Source: an uncultured Caulobacter sp. (lineage in GTDB: Bacteria; Pseudomonadota; Alphaproteobacteria; Caulobacterales; Caulobacteraceae). From it: 35,967 nucleotides of DNA. Under the pieces are notes generated by a model. That model searched no databases and was not told the DNA's origin. It worked only from the letters and a program-made list of their open reading frames with translations. Every line of letters starts with the position of its first letter. Within the stretch, counting starts at the first letter, position 1. Location of the stretch: NCBI GenBank assembly GCA_913776195.1, contig CAJYMH010000004.1, forward strand, positions 1 through 35,967. Reading direction: 5' to 3'. Positions 28,173-35,967 of this stretch are shown one piece after another. A program made the position numbers and the translations under genes.

Positions 28173-29669
28173 TCAGGCGAGTTCGCGCAACCTGCGTCTT
28201 CTCTCGACCGATGACGGGATCTTCAAAGCTTCGCGATACTTGGCGACCGTGCGCCGGGCGATATCGACGCCGGCGGCCTTGAGAATATCGACCAGCGCGT
28301 CGTCCGAGAGAACCTCGGACTCTCGCGCCTCGCCGTCGATCAGCTGGCGAATCTTGTGCCGCACGCTTTGGGCCGAGTGCGCTTCGCCGCCGCCGGTTGA
28401 GGCGATGGCCGAGGTGAAGAAGAATTTCAGCTCGAAGACGCCACGCGGTGTGGCGATGTATTTGTTTGAGGTCACCCGGCTGACGGTTGACTCATGCATG
28501 CCGATGGCGTCGGCCACGGTCTTCAGGTTCAAGGGCCGCAGATGCTCGACGCCGAAAGCCAGGAAGCTGTCCTGCTGACGGACGATTTCGCTGGAGACCT
28601 TGAGGATGGTCTTGGCCCGCTGGTCCAGGCTCTTCACAAGCCAGTTGGCGGAGGAAAGGCAGTCGGAAACGAAGGTCTTGTCCTGGTCGCTGCGCGCGCC
28701 GCCGCTGATGCGGGCGTGGTAGCGCTGGTCCACCAGGACGCGGGGAAGGGTCTCGGCGTTCAGCTCCACGTGCCATAGCCCGCCCATGCCCTCGCGAACA
28801 TGCACGTCGGGAACCACGGTCTGGGCGGTCTCGCCTGTGCTGAAGGCGGCGCCGGGGCGCGGGGTGAGGGCGCGGACCTCGGCGATCATCTCGCGCAGGT
28901 CCTCGTCATCGACCCCGCAGACCCGTTTCAGGTTGGGCAGGTCGCGGCGGGCCAGCAGATCCAGGTTGTCCAGCAGGGCCGCCATGGCCGGGTCATAGCG
29001 ATTGCGATCCTTCAGCTGCAGCATCAGGCATTCGCGCACGTCGCGGGCGGCGACGCCGGCGGGCTCGAAGCCCTGGATCACCCCGAGGACGGCCTCGACC
29101 CGTTCGACCGGGCAACCCAGGCGGCTGGCGATCTCCTCAAGCTCTGCGCGCAGATAGCCGCCCTCGTCGACGGCGTCGATCAGCACCGCTGCGATGGCTT
29201 GGTCGGCGGTGGCGAGGCCGGCCACGGCCAACTGCTCGTGCAAGTGCTCCCACAGGCTCTTCTCGCGGCCCAGGGCGCCGTCCAGGCCTTCGTCGCCCTC
29301 GAAGGAGCCGCCGCGGCCGGCCTTGGACCAGTCGATCTGGCCGCCGGTGGGTTCGGCGCCGGTCTCGCCGGAATCACGCTCGCCGGGAGAGGCGTCGGCG
29401 TGGCTGTCGGAGGCGCCGCCGTCCATGTCGGCGGCCGCCGCGCCATCGGGGACCGTGTCGACGGCGTAGGATTCGGTGGAGGGCGCGGGGGCCTCGACCT
29501 CCGCCTCGGTCTCTTCGCGCTGTAGCAGCGGGTTCTTTTCCAGTTCGGCCTCGACGAAGGCCTGCAGCTCGAGATTGTTCAGTTGCAGCAGCTTGATCGC
29601 CTGCTGCAGCTGCGGCGTGATAACCAGGCTCTGGCCCTGCCGAAACTCGAGTCTTGGGCCTAAAGCCAA
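28173..29669 (-). CDS. rpoN: RNA polymerase sigma-54 factor RpoN
   Basis: Sigma-54 (498 residues), which directs polymerase to -24/-12 promoters activated by AAA+ enhancer-binding proteins. Region I is glutamine- and leucine-rich (RQGQSLVITPQLQQAIKLLQ at about 10-29). An acidic region II (about 50-120) follows, then the core-binding domain, the helix-turn-helix (MHESTVSRVTSNKYIATPRG) and the RpoN box ARRTVAKYRE near the end, the -24 recognition signature. The start is TTG at 29669 with AGGAGG five bases upstream; it yields the family start MALGPRLEFRQ. It follows lptB by about 100 bases, as in many proteobacteria. In Caulobacter it is needed for flagellum and stalk genes. Confidence 0.97.
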   Translation of the reverse strand: MALGPRLEFRQGQSLVITPQLQQAIKLLQLNNLELQAFVEAELEKNPLLQREETEAEVEAPAPSTESYAVDTVPDGAAAADMDGGASDSHADASPGERDSGETGAEPTGGQIDWSKAGRGGSFEGDEGLDGALGREKSLWEHLHEQLAVAGLATADQAIAAVLIDAVDEGGYLRAELEEIASRLGCPVERVEAVLGVIQGFEPAGVAARDVRECLMLQLKDRNRYDPAMAALLDNLDLLARRDLPNLKRVCGVDDEDLREMIAEVRALTPRPGAAFSTGETAQTVVPDVHVREGMGGLWHVELNAETLPRVLVDQRYHARISGGARSDQDKTFVSDCLSSANWLVKSLDQRAKTILKVSSEIVRQQDSFLAFGVEHLRPLNLKTVADAIGMHESTVSRVTSNKYIATPRGVFELKFFFTSAIASTGGGEAHSAQSVRHKIRQLIDGEARESEVLSDDALVDILKAAGVDIARRTVAKYREALKIPSSVERRRRLRELA

Positions 29670-29773
29670 GACAGCCTCCTACGAAACCTCGTAGGGACTA
29701 GATGCGGTCATCATGGTTAACGAGATGCTACCGCTTGCAAGGCTTGGGCCAAGACGCCGCAGCGAGGGCGGCA

Positions 29774-30541
29774 TCAGTCGTAGAGATTGCCCAGATAGAC
29801 GCGGCGGACCTCGGGATTGCCGACGATCTCCTTGGGCGTGCCCTCGAACAGCACCTGGCCTCCGGCGATGATCGAGGCCCGGTCGATGATGTCCAGGGTC
29901 TCGCGCACGTTGTGGTCGGTGATCAGGATGCCGATGCCGCGACCCTTGAGGTAGGTGATCACCTCGCGGATGTCGGCGATAGCCAGGGGGTCAATGCCCG
30001 CGAAGGGCTCGTCCAGCAGCATGAAGGACGGCTCGCTGGCCAGGGCGCGGGCGATTTCGACACGGCGGCGCTCACCGCCCGACAGGGCGACGGCCGGGGA
30101 CTTGCGCAGGTGGCCGATGCGCAGCTCTTCCAGCAGGCGATCGACAATGGTGCGCTGCTTGCGGGAGTCACGCTCACGCATCTCGACCACGGCGAGGACG
30201 TTCTCCTCCACCGTCATGCCCCGGAAGATCGAGGCTTCCTGCGGCAGATAGCCCACGCCCATGCGGGCGCGCTGGTACATCGGCTGGTCGGTGATGTCCT
30301 CGCCATCCAGGAAGATACGACCGCTGTCGGCGGCGATCAGGCCCGTGACCATGTAGAAGCAGGTGGTCTTGCCCGCCCCGTTGGGACCGAGGAGGCCGGC
30401 GACCTCGCCGCGCTTCAGGTGCAGGCTGACGCCCTTGACCACGGGGCGGCCGCGGAAGGCCTTGGCGATCCCGTCGACGAACAGGCCGTCCTTGGCCGGC
30501 GCGGCGGCGGACGCGGTCTTTGAAGCTGCGGAGACGTTCAC
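29774..30541 (-). CDS. lptB: LPS export ABC transporter ATP-binding protein LptB
   Basis: ATPase of the LptB2FGC machine that extracts lipopolysaccharide from the inner membrane. The 255-residue product has Walker A GPNGAGKT (residues 52-59), the Q-loop YLPQEASIFRGMTVEENV, the signature LSGGERRRVEIARAL, Walker B FMLLDEPFAGID and the switch histidine in ITDHNVRET. It ends in EVRRVYLGNLYD. The start is the GTG at 30541, about 17 bases after the lptA stop, with AGGA upstream; the long open frame beyond is antisense overlap with lptA. Its N-terminus has about 15 extra alanine-rich residues relative to E. coli LptB. Confidence 0.97.
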   Translation of the reverse strand: MNVSAASKTASAAAPAKDGLFVDGIAKAFRGRPVVKGVSLHLKRGEVAGLLGPNGAGKTTCFYMVTGLIAADSGRIFLDGEDITDQPMYQRARMGVGYLPQEASIFRGMTVEENVLAVVEMRERDSRKQRTIVDRLLEELRIGHLRKSPAVALSGGERRRVEIARALASEPSFMLLDEPFAGIDPLAIADIREVITYLKGRGIGILITDHNVRETLDIIDRASIIAGGQVLFEGTPKEIVGNPEVRRVYLGNLYD

Positions 30542-30558
30542 GTGTCGATGAGTCCTGC

Positions 30559-31098
30559 TCAGCGCGCGCCGGAGGCCGGCTTGCTGTCGGGATAGAAGAC
30601 GCCGCGCACGCGGCCCGGCTTGTTCCGACCGGTCACCGACGATTCCATCTTGGCCTCGCCGGTCTTGTTGTTGAGCGTCAGGCGCGAGCCGCGGGCGACG
30701 TTCTTGCCCTGGACGACGATCACGTCGCCGGTGACCACCACGGTGTCCTCGGCGGCGGTGTAGACGGCGCGGTCGCCGCGCACGGTCTGGTTCGGGGTCA
30801 CGTAGTAGACCGGCCCCTCGGCTTCGAGACGATTGGTGTCGCCGCAGCGCGCCTGACCGCCTTCGCCGGCGCCGGCGCGGGGATTGGCGTAGACCTTGAT
30901 CACCGCGGCGCGCAGGCGGGTGTTCTGCTGCAAGGCCTCGGCGTCGCCGCGCCAGATGGTGACGCACTGGCTGTTGATGACTTCGCTCTCATCGGCGGTG
31001 ATGTCGATCGGAGCGCTGGAGTCGCGCGAAATCTGCGCTTGCGCCGCGCCGGCCATAAGGGTCGCCGCAAGGCCGACCGCCGCCCACCGCATGATCAC
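30559..31098 (-). CDS. lptA: LPS transport periplasmic protein LptA
   Basis: Periplasmic beta-jelly-roll protein that forms the bridge carrying lipopolysaccharide from LptC to LptD. The product (179 residues) has a signal peptide (MRWAAVGLAATLMAGAAQA) and an OstA/LptA domain with the typical SAPIDITADESEVINSQCVT start and TVVVTGDVIVVQGKNVARGS, followed by TLNNKTGEAKME. The start is taken as the GTG at 31098, because GGAGGA lies seven bases upstream; the ATG two codons further in (31092) is an alternative. It lies between lptC and lptB. Confidence 0.93.
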   Translation of the reverse strand: MIMRWAAVGLAATLMAGAAQAQISRDSSAPIDITADESEVINSQCVTIWRGDAEALQQNTRLRAAVIKVYANPRAGAGEGGQARCGDTNRLEAEGPVYYVTPNQTVRGDRAVYTAAEDTVVVTGDVIVVQGKNVARGSRLTLNNKTGEAKMESSVTGRNKPGRVRGVFYPDSKPASGAR

Positions 31099-31136
31099 TC
31101 GCCGTTCCTCCGTCACAGGGTCTCTTGGAGACCCTC

Positions 31137-31757
31137 TTAATCCTGATTGAGCCGCGCGCGAACCCTGCCGCGGAAGATCACGCGATCGCCCTTGTCCTCG
31201 ACCGTGTAGCCATTGGCGTTCAACTGGGTGCCCGGACCTTCGCCGCGCACCGGGCCCTGGCCGACAACGCGACCGGCGCGGGTGTCGACATTGGCCTCCT
31301 CCGCCGCGAAGCGGTAGCCGCCGGCGTCGCTGAACTTCACGTCGCCCTGCAGCTTCAAGGTCCGATCGCTTTCGCGATAGATGCCGGTGCGAGCCGTCGC
31401 CCGGGTCTCGGACGGGCCGTTCATGGCCAGGCTGACGTCCGGCTGCTCCAGCTTGATGACGTTGATGTCGTTGTCGTCGCGCGCCGCGCTCTTGGCGCTG
31501 ATGCGGAAGGGGCGGCCCTTCTCGTCGCGGCCGAAGAAACGCGGATTGGTCATGCGCACGACGGTCGAGGCCTTCTCCAAAGAGGGGGTCTCGCGGGCGA
31601 AGGCGTTCCAGACCACCTGAGCGCCCAGCATCAGCACCAGGGCGCCGGCGGCGGCCGGCAGGGCCCAGCGCAGGGTCCGCACCCTGCGCGAACGTTTGCG
31701 CCAGCGCTGCAGATCAGGCCGGGGCGAACGGTCGGTCATGGTTGCGGCTCGGGTCAT
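31137..31757 (-). CDS. lptC: LPS export protein LptC
   Basis: Bitopic inner-membrane protein (206 residues) that takes lipopolysaccharide from LptBFG and passes it to LptA. A basic N-terminus (RWRKRSRRVRTLRW) precedes one transmembrane helix (about residues 32-52, LPAAAGALVLMLGAQVVW). The rest is a periplasmic beta-jelly-roll (NPRFFGRDEKGRPFRISAKS, GIYRESDRTLKLQGDVKFSD) as in the LptC/YrbK family. The ATG at 31757 has AAGG eight bases upstream; an ATG six codons later is possible. Only nine bases separate it from the rnd stop. Confidence 0.93.
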   Translation of the reverse strand: MTRAATMTDRSPRPDLQRWRKRSRRVRTLRWALPAAAGALVLMLGAQVVWNAFARETPSLEKASTVVRMTNPRFFGRDEKGRPFRISAKSAARDDNDINVIKLEQPDVSLAMNGPSETRATARTGIYRESDRTLKLQGDVKFSDAGGYRFAAEEANVDTRAGRVVGQGPVRGEGPGTQLNANGYTVEDKGDRVIFRGRVRARLNQD

Positions 31758-31766
31758 GGGCGGACC

Positions 31767-32384
31767 TTAGGCGTGGGCGAAGATATCTGTCTCTTCCCAA
31801 CCGGCGATGTCGAGCTTGGCGCGGGTGGGAAGAAAATCGAAGCATGCCTGGGCAAGGGCGGTGCGGCCTTCGCGGGCCAGCATGGCGTCGAGCCGTGCGC
31901 GGACCACATGCAGGTGCAGCACGTCGCTGGCCGCGTAGGCCAGCTGTTCGGGGCTGAGCGTGGCGGCGCCCCAGTCGGAGCTCTGCTGAGCCTTGGACAG
32001 CTCGACCCCCGCGCATTCACGGACCACGTCCTTCAGGCCGTGGCGGTCGGTGTAGGTGCGGGCCAGCTTGGAGGCGATCTTTGTGCAGTAGACCGGCGCG
32101 GTGGTCACGCCCAGGTGCAGGTCGAACATGGCGATGTCGAAGCGCCCGAAGTGAAAGATTTTGAGAATCTTCGGATCGGACAGCAGGGCCTTGAGGTTCG
32201 GCGCGTCATAGTCTGGACGGTTCAGGCGGACGATATGGGCGTCGCCATTGCCGTCGGAGATCTGGACGACGCACAGCTTGTCGCGCCCCAGGCGCAGACC
32301 CATCGTCTCGGAATCAACGGCGACTGAAGTCGCGCCCGCGAAAACGTCGGCGGGCAGATCGCCTTCATGAAGAAAATTGGCCAA
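31767..32384 (-). CDS. Ribonuclease D, short form
   Basis: A 205-residue DEDDy 3'-5' exonuclease. Exo motif I is VAVDSETMG (D24, E26), motif II HFGRFD (D83), motif III LAYAASDVLHL (Y150, D154). It consists of the exonuclease domain alone, without the HRDC domains of E. coli RNase D, which is usual for this alphaproteobacterial form. The start is TTG at 32384, yielding MANFLHEGDLP as in relatives, with GGAG about 13 bases upstream; no ATG or GTG fits. It heads the lptC-lptA-lptB-rpoN unit. Confidence 0.92.
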   Translation of the reverse strand: MANFLHEGDLPADVFAGATSVAVDSETMGLRLGRDKLCVVQISDGNGDAHIVRLNRPDYDAPNLKALLSDPKILKIFHFGRFDIAMFDLHLGVTTAPVYCTKIASKLARTYTDRHGLKDVVRECAGVELSKAQQSSDWGAATLSPEQLAYAASDVLHLHVVRARLDAMLAREGRTALAQACFDFLPTRAKLDIAGWEETDIFAHA

Positions 32385-32470
32385 GGGTCTCGAATGCTCC
32401 GGCGGTTCTGGCGCTTTTATATAGCGCGCCGCCGATTTGGCGCCCGCTCTTTTAGGTAGAAAAGAGCGAT

Positions 32471-32556
<86 letters not shown>

Positions 32557-32705
32557 CCGCTCCGCATCCACCGGATCGGCGCGAGGCCGGGACCTTTAGA
32601 GAAGGCTTTTCAGCGCGTCAACACGTACCTTCGCTAAAAAGCATCTGCGTTGCGAATAACCGCTCGTTCGGGTATCTCGCGCCCCACAAACTAAAGGGAT
32701 TTCCC

Positions 32706-33668
32706 ATGCAAGGCTTGGTGACGGTTTTCGGCGGCTCGGGTTTCATCGGGACCCAAGTGGTCCGCGCCTTGGCCAAGCAGGGCTGGCGCGTCCGTGTCGC
32801 AGTGCGCCGTCCGCACTTGGCGTTCCGCATGCGCATGCTGGGCGACGTCGGCCAGATTCAGGTCGTTCAGGCCAATATCCGCAACGGCGCGTCGGTCGCT
32901 CGCGCGCTTGAGGGTGCGGAGGCCTGCGTCAATCTCGTCGCGGTGCTGCAGGAGCGGGGCCGTCAGGGCTTCCTGAGCCTGCACACGACCGCCGCCGGCA
33001 AGGTGGCCGAGGCGGCCAAGGCCGCGGGCGTCCAACGCTTCGTGCACATGTCCGCCCTTGGCGCCGATGCGCAGTCGAAGTCCAAGTACGCCCGCACCAA
33101 GGCGCTGGGCGAGGAAGCCGTGCGCAAGGCGTTCCCGGGCGCGGTGATCATCCGCCCGTCCATCGTGTTCGGTCAGGAAGACGGCTTCTTCAACATGTTC
33201 GCCCGCATGGCGTCCGTGGCTCCGGCCCTGCCGCTGTTCGGCGGCGGCGCGACCAAGTTCCAGCCGGTCTTCGTGGCGGACGTGGCCCAGGCCGTCGCCC
33301 TGGCGGCGACCAAGCCGGAACACGCGGGCAAGACCTTCGAGCTGGGCGGCCCCGCCGTGTTCAGCTTCAAGGAGATTTTGGAGCTCATCCTGCGCGAGAC
33401 AGGCCGCAATCGTCTGCTGCTGCCGGTTCCGTGGTTCGCCGCCAAGCTTCTCGGCTCGGCCGGGGATCTCGTTTCGGGCGTCTTCCCGGCGCCGATCACC
33501 AGCGATCAGGTGATCTTGCTGCAGGCTGACAATGTGGTCTCGGGGACTCAGCCGGGTCTGGCCGAACTGGGCGTGTCGCCGACCACGGTGGAGGCGATCG
33601 TTCCGACCTACCTCTATCTGTATCGCAAGGGCGGCCAGTACGCCCCGCTGCCGGAAGGCGCGCTCTAG
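32706..33668 (+). CDS. Complex I NDUFA9-family NAD(P)-binding protein
   Basis: A 320-residue atypical short-chain dehydrogenase of the NDUFA9 (39-kDa) subunit family, in mitochondria an accessory subunit of complex I. The N-terminal Rossmann motif VFGGSGFIG (G9, G12, G15) binds NAD(P). Further family features are RVAVRRPHLAFRMRMLGDV, ACVNLVAVLQERG, the SKYARTKALGEEAVRKAFP segment with YxxxK, and IIRPSIVFGQEDGFFNMFARMA. The start at 32706 has AAAGGGA six bases upstream. In bacteria the link with complex I is not always shown, and the gene here is not near any nuo gene. Confidence 0.9.
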   Translation: MQGLVTVFGGSGFIGTQVVRALAKQGWRVRVAVRRPHLAFRMRMLGDVGQIQVVQANIRNGASVARALEGAEACVNLVAVLQERGRQGFLSLHTTAAGKVAEAAKAAGVQRFVHMSALGADAQSKSKYARTKALGEEAVRKAFPGAVIIRPSIVFGQEDGFFNMFARMASVAPALPLFGGGATKFQPVFVADVAQAVALAATKPEHAGKTFELGGPAVFSFKEILELILRETGRNRLLLPVPWFAAKLLGSAGDLVSGVFPAPITSDQVILLQADNVVSGTQPGLAELGVSPTTVEAIVPTYLYLYRKGGQYAPLPEGAL

Positions 33669-33680
33669 GCGCCGTCAGGC

Positions 33681-33705
33681 GTCCAGGCCGCAAGGCGGCC
33701 TGGAC
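33681..33705. terminator. Terminator-like hairpin between convergent genes
   Basis: A perfect 11-bp GC-rich stem GTCCAGGCCGC/GCGGCCTGGAC with a three-base loop lies 12 bases after the NDUFA9-type gene and just before the convergent DUF6481 stop. No T-run follows on either strand. Confidence 0.55.
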
Positions 33706-33713
33706 CTGCAGTC

Positions 33714-34064
33714 CTAGTGACGGGCCTTGCGGGCGGCGTAACGGGCGTCGCGCTTGGCCTTTTGTTCGGCGGCGGTCAGCGCCTTGCGTTCCTTGCGCTC
33801 GGCGCGCTTGGCGGCCAGGGCTTCGTCTTCGACGGCTTGTTGCGCCTGACGGGCGGCTTCCTGAGCGTCAGCGGCGGCCTGCTTGGCGGCGGCCTTCTGC
33901 TCGGCGCGCTCCTGGCGGACGCGTTCGACTTCGGCGTCGCGCAGCGCCTGGCGCTGCTCGAAATTGGGGTCGGTCACGGTCGCCTTGGGCTTCAGCTTGG
34001 CCACCAGGGCCTGACGGGCTTCGGCGGCGGTCTTCAGGCGATCGGAAAAGTCGACATTCTTCAT
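33714..34064 (-). CDS. DUF6481 family protein
   Basis: A 116-residue, highly charged, alanine-rich helical protein of the alphaproteobacterial DUF6481 family, function unknown. The conserved head (FSDRLKTAAEARQALVAKLK and TDPNFEQRQALRDAE) is followed by a long coiled-coil-like stretch of K, R, E, A and Q and ends in a very basic segment (KRDARYAARKARH). A role in nucleic-acid or ribosome binding is possible from the charge, but nothing more can be said. The Shine-Dalgarno is poor (AAGGA about 12 bases upstream). Confidence 0.8.
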   Translation of the reverse strand: MKNVDFSDRLKTAAEARQALVAKLKPKATVTDPNFEQRQALRDAEVERVRQERAEQKAAAKQAAADAQEAARQAQQAVEDEALAAKRAERKERKALTAAEQKAKRDARYAARKARH

Positions 34065-34156
34065 ACGTGCGTGCGGTCCTTGTAGAGGTCTAGGCTCGCG
34101 CGTCGCCGAGGCGTCGCGTGATGGAATCGAAGAGGATCAGGGCAGGTTCGGTTGCA

Positions 34157-34169
34157 CGATCAGTGATCG
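34157..34169. promoter_or_regulatory. Palindrome upstream of the DUF6481 gene
   Basis: The perfect inverted repeat CGATCA-G-TGATCG lies about 95 bases before the DUF6481 start. It could be a regulator site; no matching repeat was noticed elsewhere. The rest of the gap 34065-34255 holds no gene. Confidence 0.3.
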
Positions 34170-34220
34170 AGCGCCGCAGCTAGGCGGACCGAACGATATT
34201 CAATCGCGCCCCTATAGCGC

Positions 34221-34246
34221 AAAACGGGCCTTTCCACAAACCCGGA
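34221..34246 (-). terminator. Weak terminator of the Bcr/CflA exporter gene
   Basis: On the minus strand CGGGTTT pairs with AAA-GG-CCCG (two bulged G) and is followed by TTTT. It lies about 10 bases after the exporter stop. Confidence 0.4.
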
Positions 34247-34255
34247 CCCGGCCGC

Positions 34256-35449
34256 CTAGCGGTCGGCAGGTTCGCGCAACGCCAGCTGAGCCAGAATGAA
34301 CGACGTCACGGCGCAGGCGGTGACGCCCGCCACCATGGACAGCGGCTTGCCGTCGGCGAACAGGCCGGCGGCGGCCATGGTCGCCGCGCCGATGGTCACA
34401 TGGATCGCTCCCATCAGCGCCGAAGCGGCCCCGGCGATGCGGCCGTGCGCCTCCATGGCCAGGACGCCGGTGGTCGGCATGACCAGGCCCAAGAAGCCCC
34501 AGCCGACAAACAGCAGGCCGCTCATCACCGCCAGACTGCCATGGCCCGTAGCAAATAGGCCGGTCAGCACGATCATGGAGGCGGCGAAGCCCGTGACCGC
34601 CATGCGCACCAGCCGCGCCAGGCCAAAGCGCTTGGACAGGGCGCCGGTGAACTGGGCGGCGGCGAAGAAGGCCGCCGCGTTGAAGGCGAAGAAGATCGCA
34701 AAGGCGCTTGGCGACAGGCCGTAATGGTCGATGATCACAAAGGATGAGTTGGCCACATAGACGAAGAAGGAGGACACGCCAAAGGCGCCCACCAGCACCA
34801 CGCCCAGGTAATGTCGGTCCTTCATCAGCCTGCCGTAGCTGATCAGGGCGCTGGCCCAGGAGCTTTCGCTGCGCGCTTCGGGCGGCCGCGTCTCCTTCAT
34901 GACGAAGATGCTCAAAAGCAGGCCCACCACAGCGGCGATGGCGGTGGCCCAGAATACGCCGCGCCACCCCGTGGCGGCGATGACCAGTCCGCCCACCGAC
35001 GGCGCCAGGATGGGCGAGATGCTGAACACCAGCATGAGCAGCGACATCAGTCGCGCCGCATCCGGACCGGTATAGAGGTCGCGCACGACCGCGCGCGGCA
35101 CCACAGACCCGGCGCAGGCGCCCACGGCCTGAACCACGCGAAAAGTGATCAGCGCCTCGATGGTCGGCGCCAGGGCGCAGCCGATGCTGCCGACGATGAA
35201 AAGCGTGAGGCCAAAATAGAGCGGCCGCTTGCGCCCCACCATGTCCGACAGGGGGCCATAGATCAGCTGGCAGACGCCGGAGGCGATGAAGAAGGCCATC
35301 AGGCTCATCTGCACCGCGGCGGGGTCGGCCCGCAGACTGGCCCCGATGGACGGCAGGGCCGGCAGGTACATGTCGATGGCGAACGGCCCGATTGCCGAGA
35401 TCAGGCCAAGAACGACGGCTAGGCCGAAAAACTGACGGCTCGTGGCCAT
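34256..35449 (-). CDS. Bcr/CflA family multidrug efflux MFS transporter
   Basis: A 397-residue drug/proton antiporter of the DHA1 group with about twelve transmembrane helices. The first helix has AIGPFAIDMYLPALPSIGASL, the loop 2-3 motif is YGPLSDMVGRKRPLYFGL (the MFS GxxxDxxGR/K pattern), helix 4-5 shows RVVQAVGACAGSVVPRAVVRD, and the mid-segment SPILAPSVGGLVIAATGWRGVF is characteristic of the Bcr/CflA subfamily. Family members export bicyclomycin, chloramphenicol or sulfathiazole, but the substrate is not predictable here. The ATG at 35449 has a GGGGAC Shine-Dalgarno. No adjacent regulator is visible. Confidence 0.9.
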   Translation of the reverse strand: MATSRQFFGLAVVLGLISAIGPFAIDMYLPALPSIGASLRADPAAVQMSLMAFFIASGVCQLIYGPLSDMVGRKRPLYFGLTLFIVGSIGCALAPTIEALITFRVVQAVGACAGSVVPRAVVRDLYTGPDAARLMSLLMLVFSISPILAPSVGGLVIAATGWRGVFWATAIAAVVGLLLSIFVMKETRPPEARSESSWASALISYGRLMKDRHYLGVVLVGAFGVSSFFVYVANSSFVIIDHYGLSPSAFAIFFAFNAAAFFAAAQFTGALSKRFGLARLVRMAVTGFAASMIVLTGLFATGHGSLAVMSGLLFVGWGFLGLVMPTTGVLAMEAHGRIAGAASALMGAIHVTIGAATMAAAGLFADGKPLSMVAGVTACAVTSFILAQLALREPADR

Positions 35450-35578
35450 GACTGTCCCCAGGTGTTTGAAAAAGACGCGTCCTTGACGAAGGCGGACTGA
35501 CGTCGGCCGCGTCCCGGCGGCCGTCGCTTGAGGCGCTTGCTATGCCGAACGACAGATGGGCTCAAGGGATCGCGACCA

Positions 35579-35623
35579 ACACCCCCCAAAAGGGGCTTTT
35601 GAAGGGTGTATTGTTGCGATAAT
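35579..35623 (+). promoter_or_regulatory. Dyad and candidate promoter before the VCBS-repeat gene
   Basis: A nested inverted repeat is present: outer arms ACACCC (35579-35584) and GGGTGT (35604-35609), inner arms CAAAA (35587-35591) and TTTTG (35597-35601), with a GGGGC loop. It lies just upstream of the -10-like GATAAT (35618-35623). No good -35 is visible, so a regulator binding the dyad may be needed. The rest of 35450-35650 contains no gene. Confidence 0.35.
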
Positions 35624-35650
35624 GCCGCTCGACGAACACGGGGGATGACA

Positions 35651-35967
35651 ATGGCGGGATTTACGTCGCGAGACTTTACGCTGCCGGTGCGGGCGGGCTT
35701 TGAAACGGCCAACAGCCACGAAGTCGCCATCGCCGATTTCAACGGCGACGGTCGCCTCGACGTCGCCTTGGGCTATTTCCTCTATCCGCTCGAGGATCGG
35801 GCGGCGCCTATCCGTATCCTCGCTGGGGATGGCGCGGGCGGCTTCAGCGACGCGACGGCGGCGCTTTTTGGCCAGTCGCCTCCCGGCACCGTTCATACAC
35901 GGCAGATCGTGATCGCCGACTTCAACAAGGACGGGCGAGCCGATGCGTTTTTCGCCGACCACGGCCT
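35651..35967 (+). CDS. FG-GAP/VCBS repeat protein, cut by the window end
   Basis: Only the first 105 codons are in the window. The frame from the ATG at 35651 stays open to the edge and contains two FG-GAP/VCBS-type calcium-binding motifs, IADFNGDGRLDVALG (about residues 32-46) and IADFNKDGRADAFF (about 87-100), spaced one blade apart as in integrin-like beta-propellers. GGGGGATG lies just upstream. No signal peptide is evident at the N-terminus, which is unusual for these normally secreted or surface proteins. Function is unknown. Confidence 0.8.
   Translation, partial: MAGFTSRDFTLPVRAGFETANSHEVAIADFNGDGRLDVALGYFLYPLEDRAAPIRILAGDGAGGFSDATAALFGQSPPGTVHTRQIVIADFNKDGRADAFFADHG

Overview
The window is GC-rich, densely packed bacterial chromosome with the gene content of an alphaproteobacterium, most likely a member of the Caulobacteraceae (Caulobacter/Phenylobacterium-like). 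The evidence is a TIGR02300-type zinc-ribbon protein, a DUF1150 protein beside a small heat-shock protein, a DUF6481 protein, a CP4-like (class II) AroA, a complex I NDUFA9-type protein, the lptC-lptA-lptB-rpoN-hpf-ptsN block, and TonB-dependent receptor, GH92 and PL10 genes typical of plant-polymer-using Caulobacterales. The genus is inferred from gene content only. I see no phage, insertion sequence, integron or CRISPR array.

Layout: (1) 1-2600: trpF (-) diverges from a FucP/GluP-type sugar transporter (+) whose promoter region carries a LacI-like palindrome. (2) 2352-4905 (-): a secreted GH92 mannosidase followed by a small membrane protein. (3) 5011-7549: mscL (-) diverges from a TonB-dependent receptor (+) that lacks a visible signal peptide. 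(4) 7564-11875 (-): ihfB, rpsA, cmk, aroA. (5) 12000-14613: TIGR02300 protein, tRNA-Ala(GGC), OmpA-type lipoprotein (+), then a Tim44-domain protein (-). (6) 14614-18150: a possible small RNA on the + strand, then a very large exported beta-propeller/amidohydrolase (-). (7) 18223-20876: small membrane protein (-), CPA1 Na+/H+ antiporter (+), tail-anchored unknown protein (-). (8) 21151-25308 (+): NarL-type response regulator overlapping a 7TM histidine kinase, then a PL10 pectate lyase. (9) 25440-26209 (+): Hsp20 and DUF1150 protein. (10) 26250-32384 (-): rnd, lptC, lptA, lptB, rpoN, exoD, hpf, ptsN, an envelope and sigma-54 block. (11) 32471-35967: tRNA-Leu(CAG) (-), NDUFA9-type protein (+), DUF6481 protein (-), Bcr/CflA exporter (-), and the start of an FG-GAP/VCBS repeat protein (+) cut by the window end.

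How the genes fit together: several loci point to plant-polymer use (GH92 plus hexose transporter; PL10 lyase beside a two-component system with a sugar-binding-like sensor fold; a TonB-dependent receptor). The rest is core housekeeping: aromatic amino acid synthesis, translation, LPS transport, sigma-54 and the nitrogen PTS. The most interesting unexplained signals are the orphan + strand terminator and hairpin at 14729-14822, the two-component/pectate-lyase locus, the nested leader structure before hsp20, the receptor without a signal peptide, and the operator-like palindrome before the sugar transporter.
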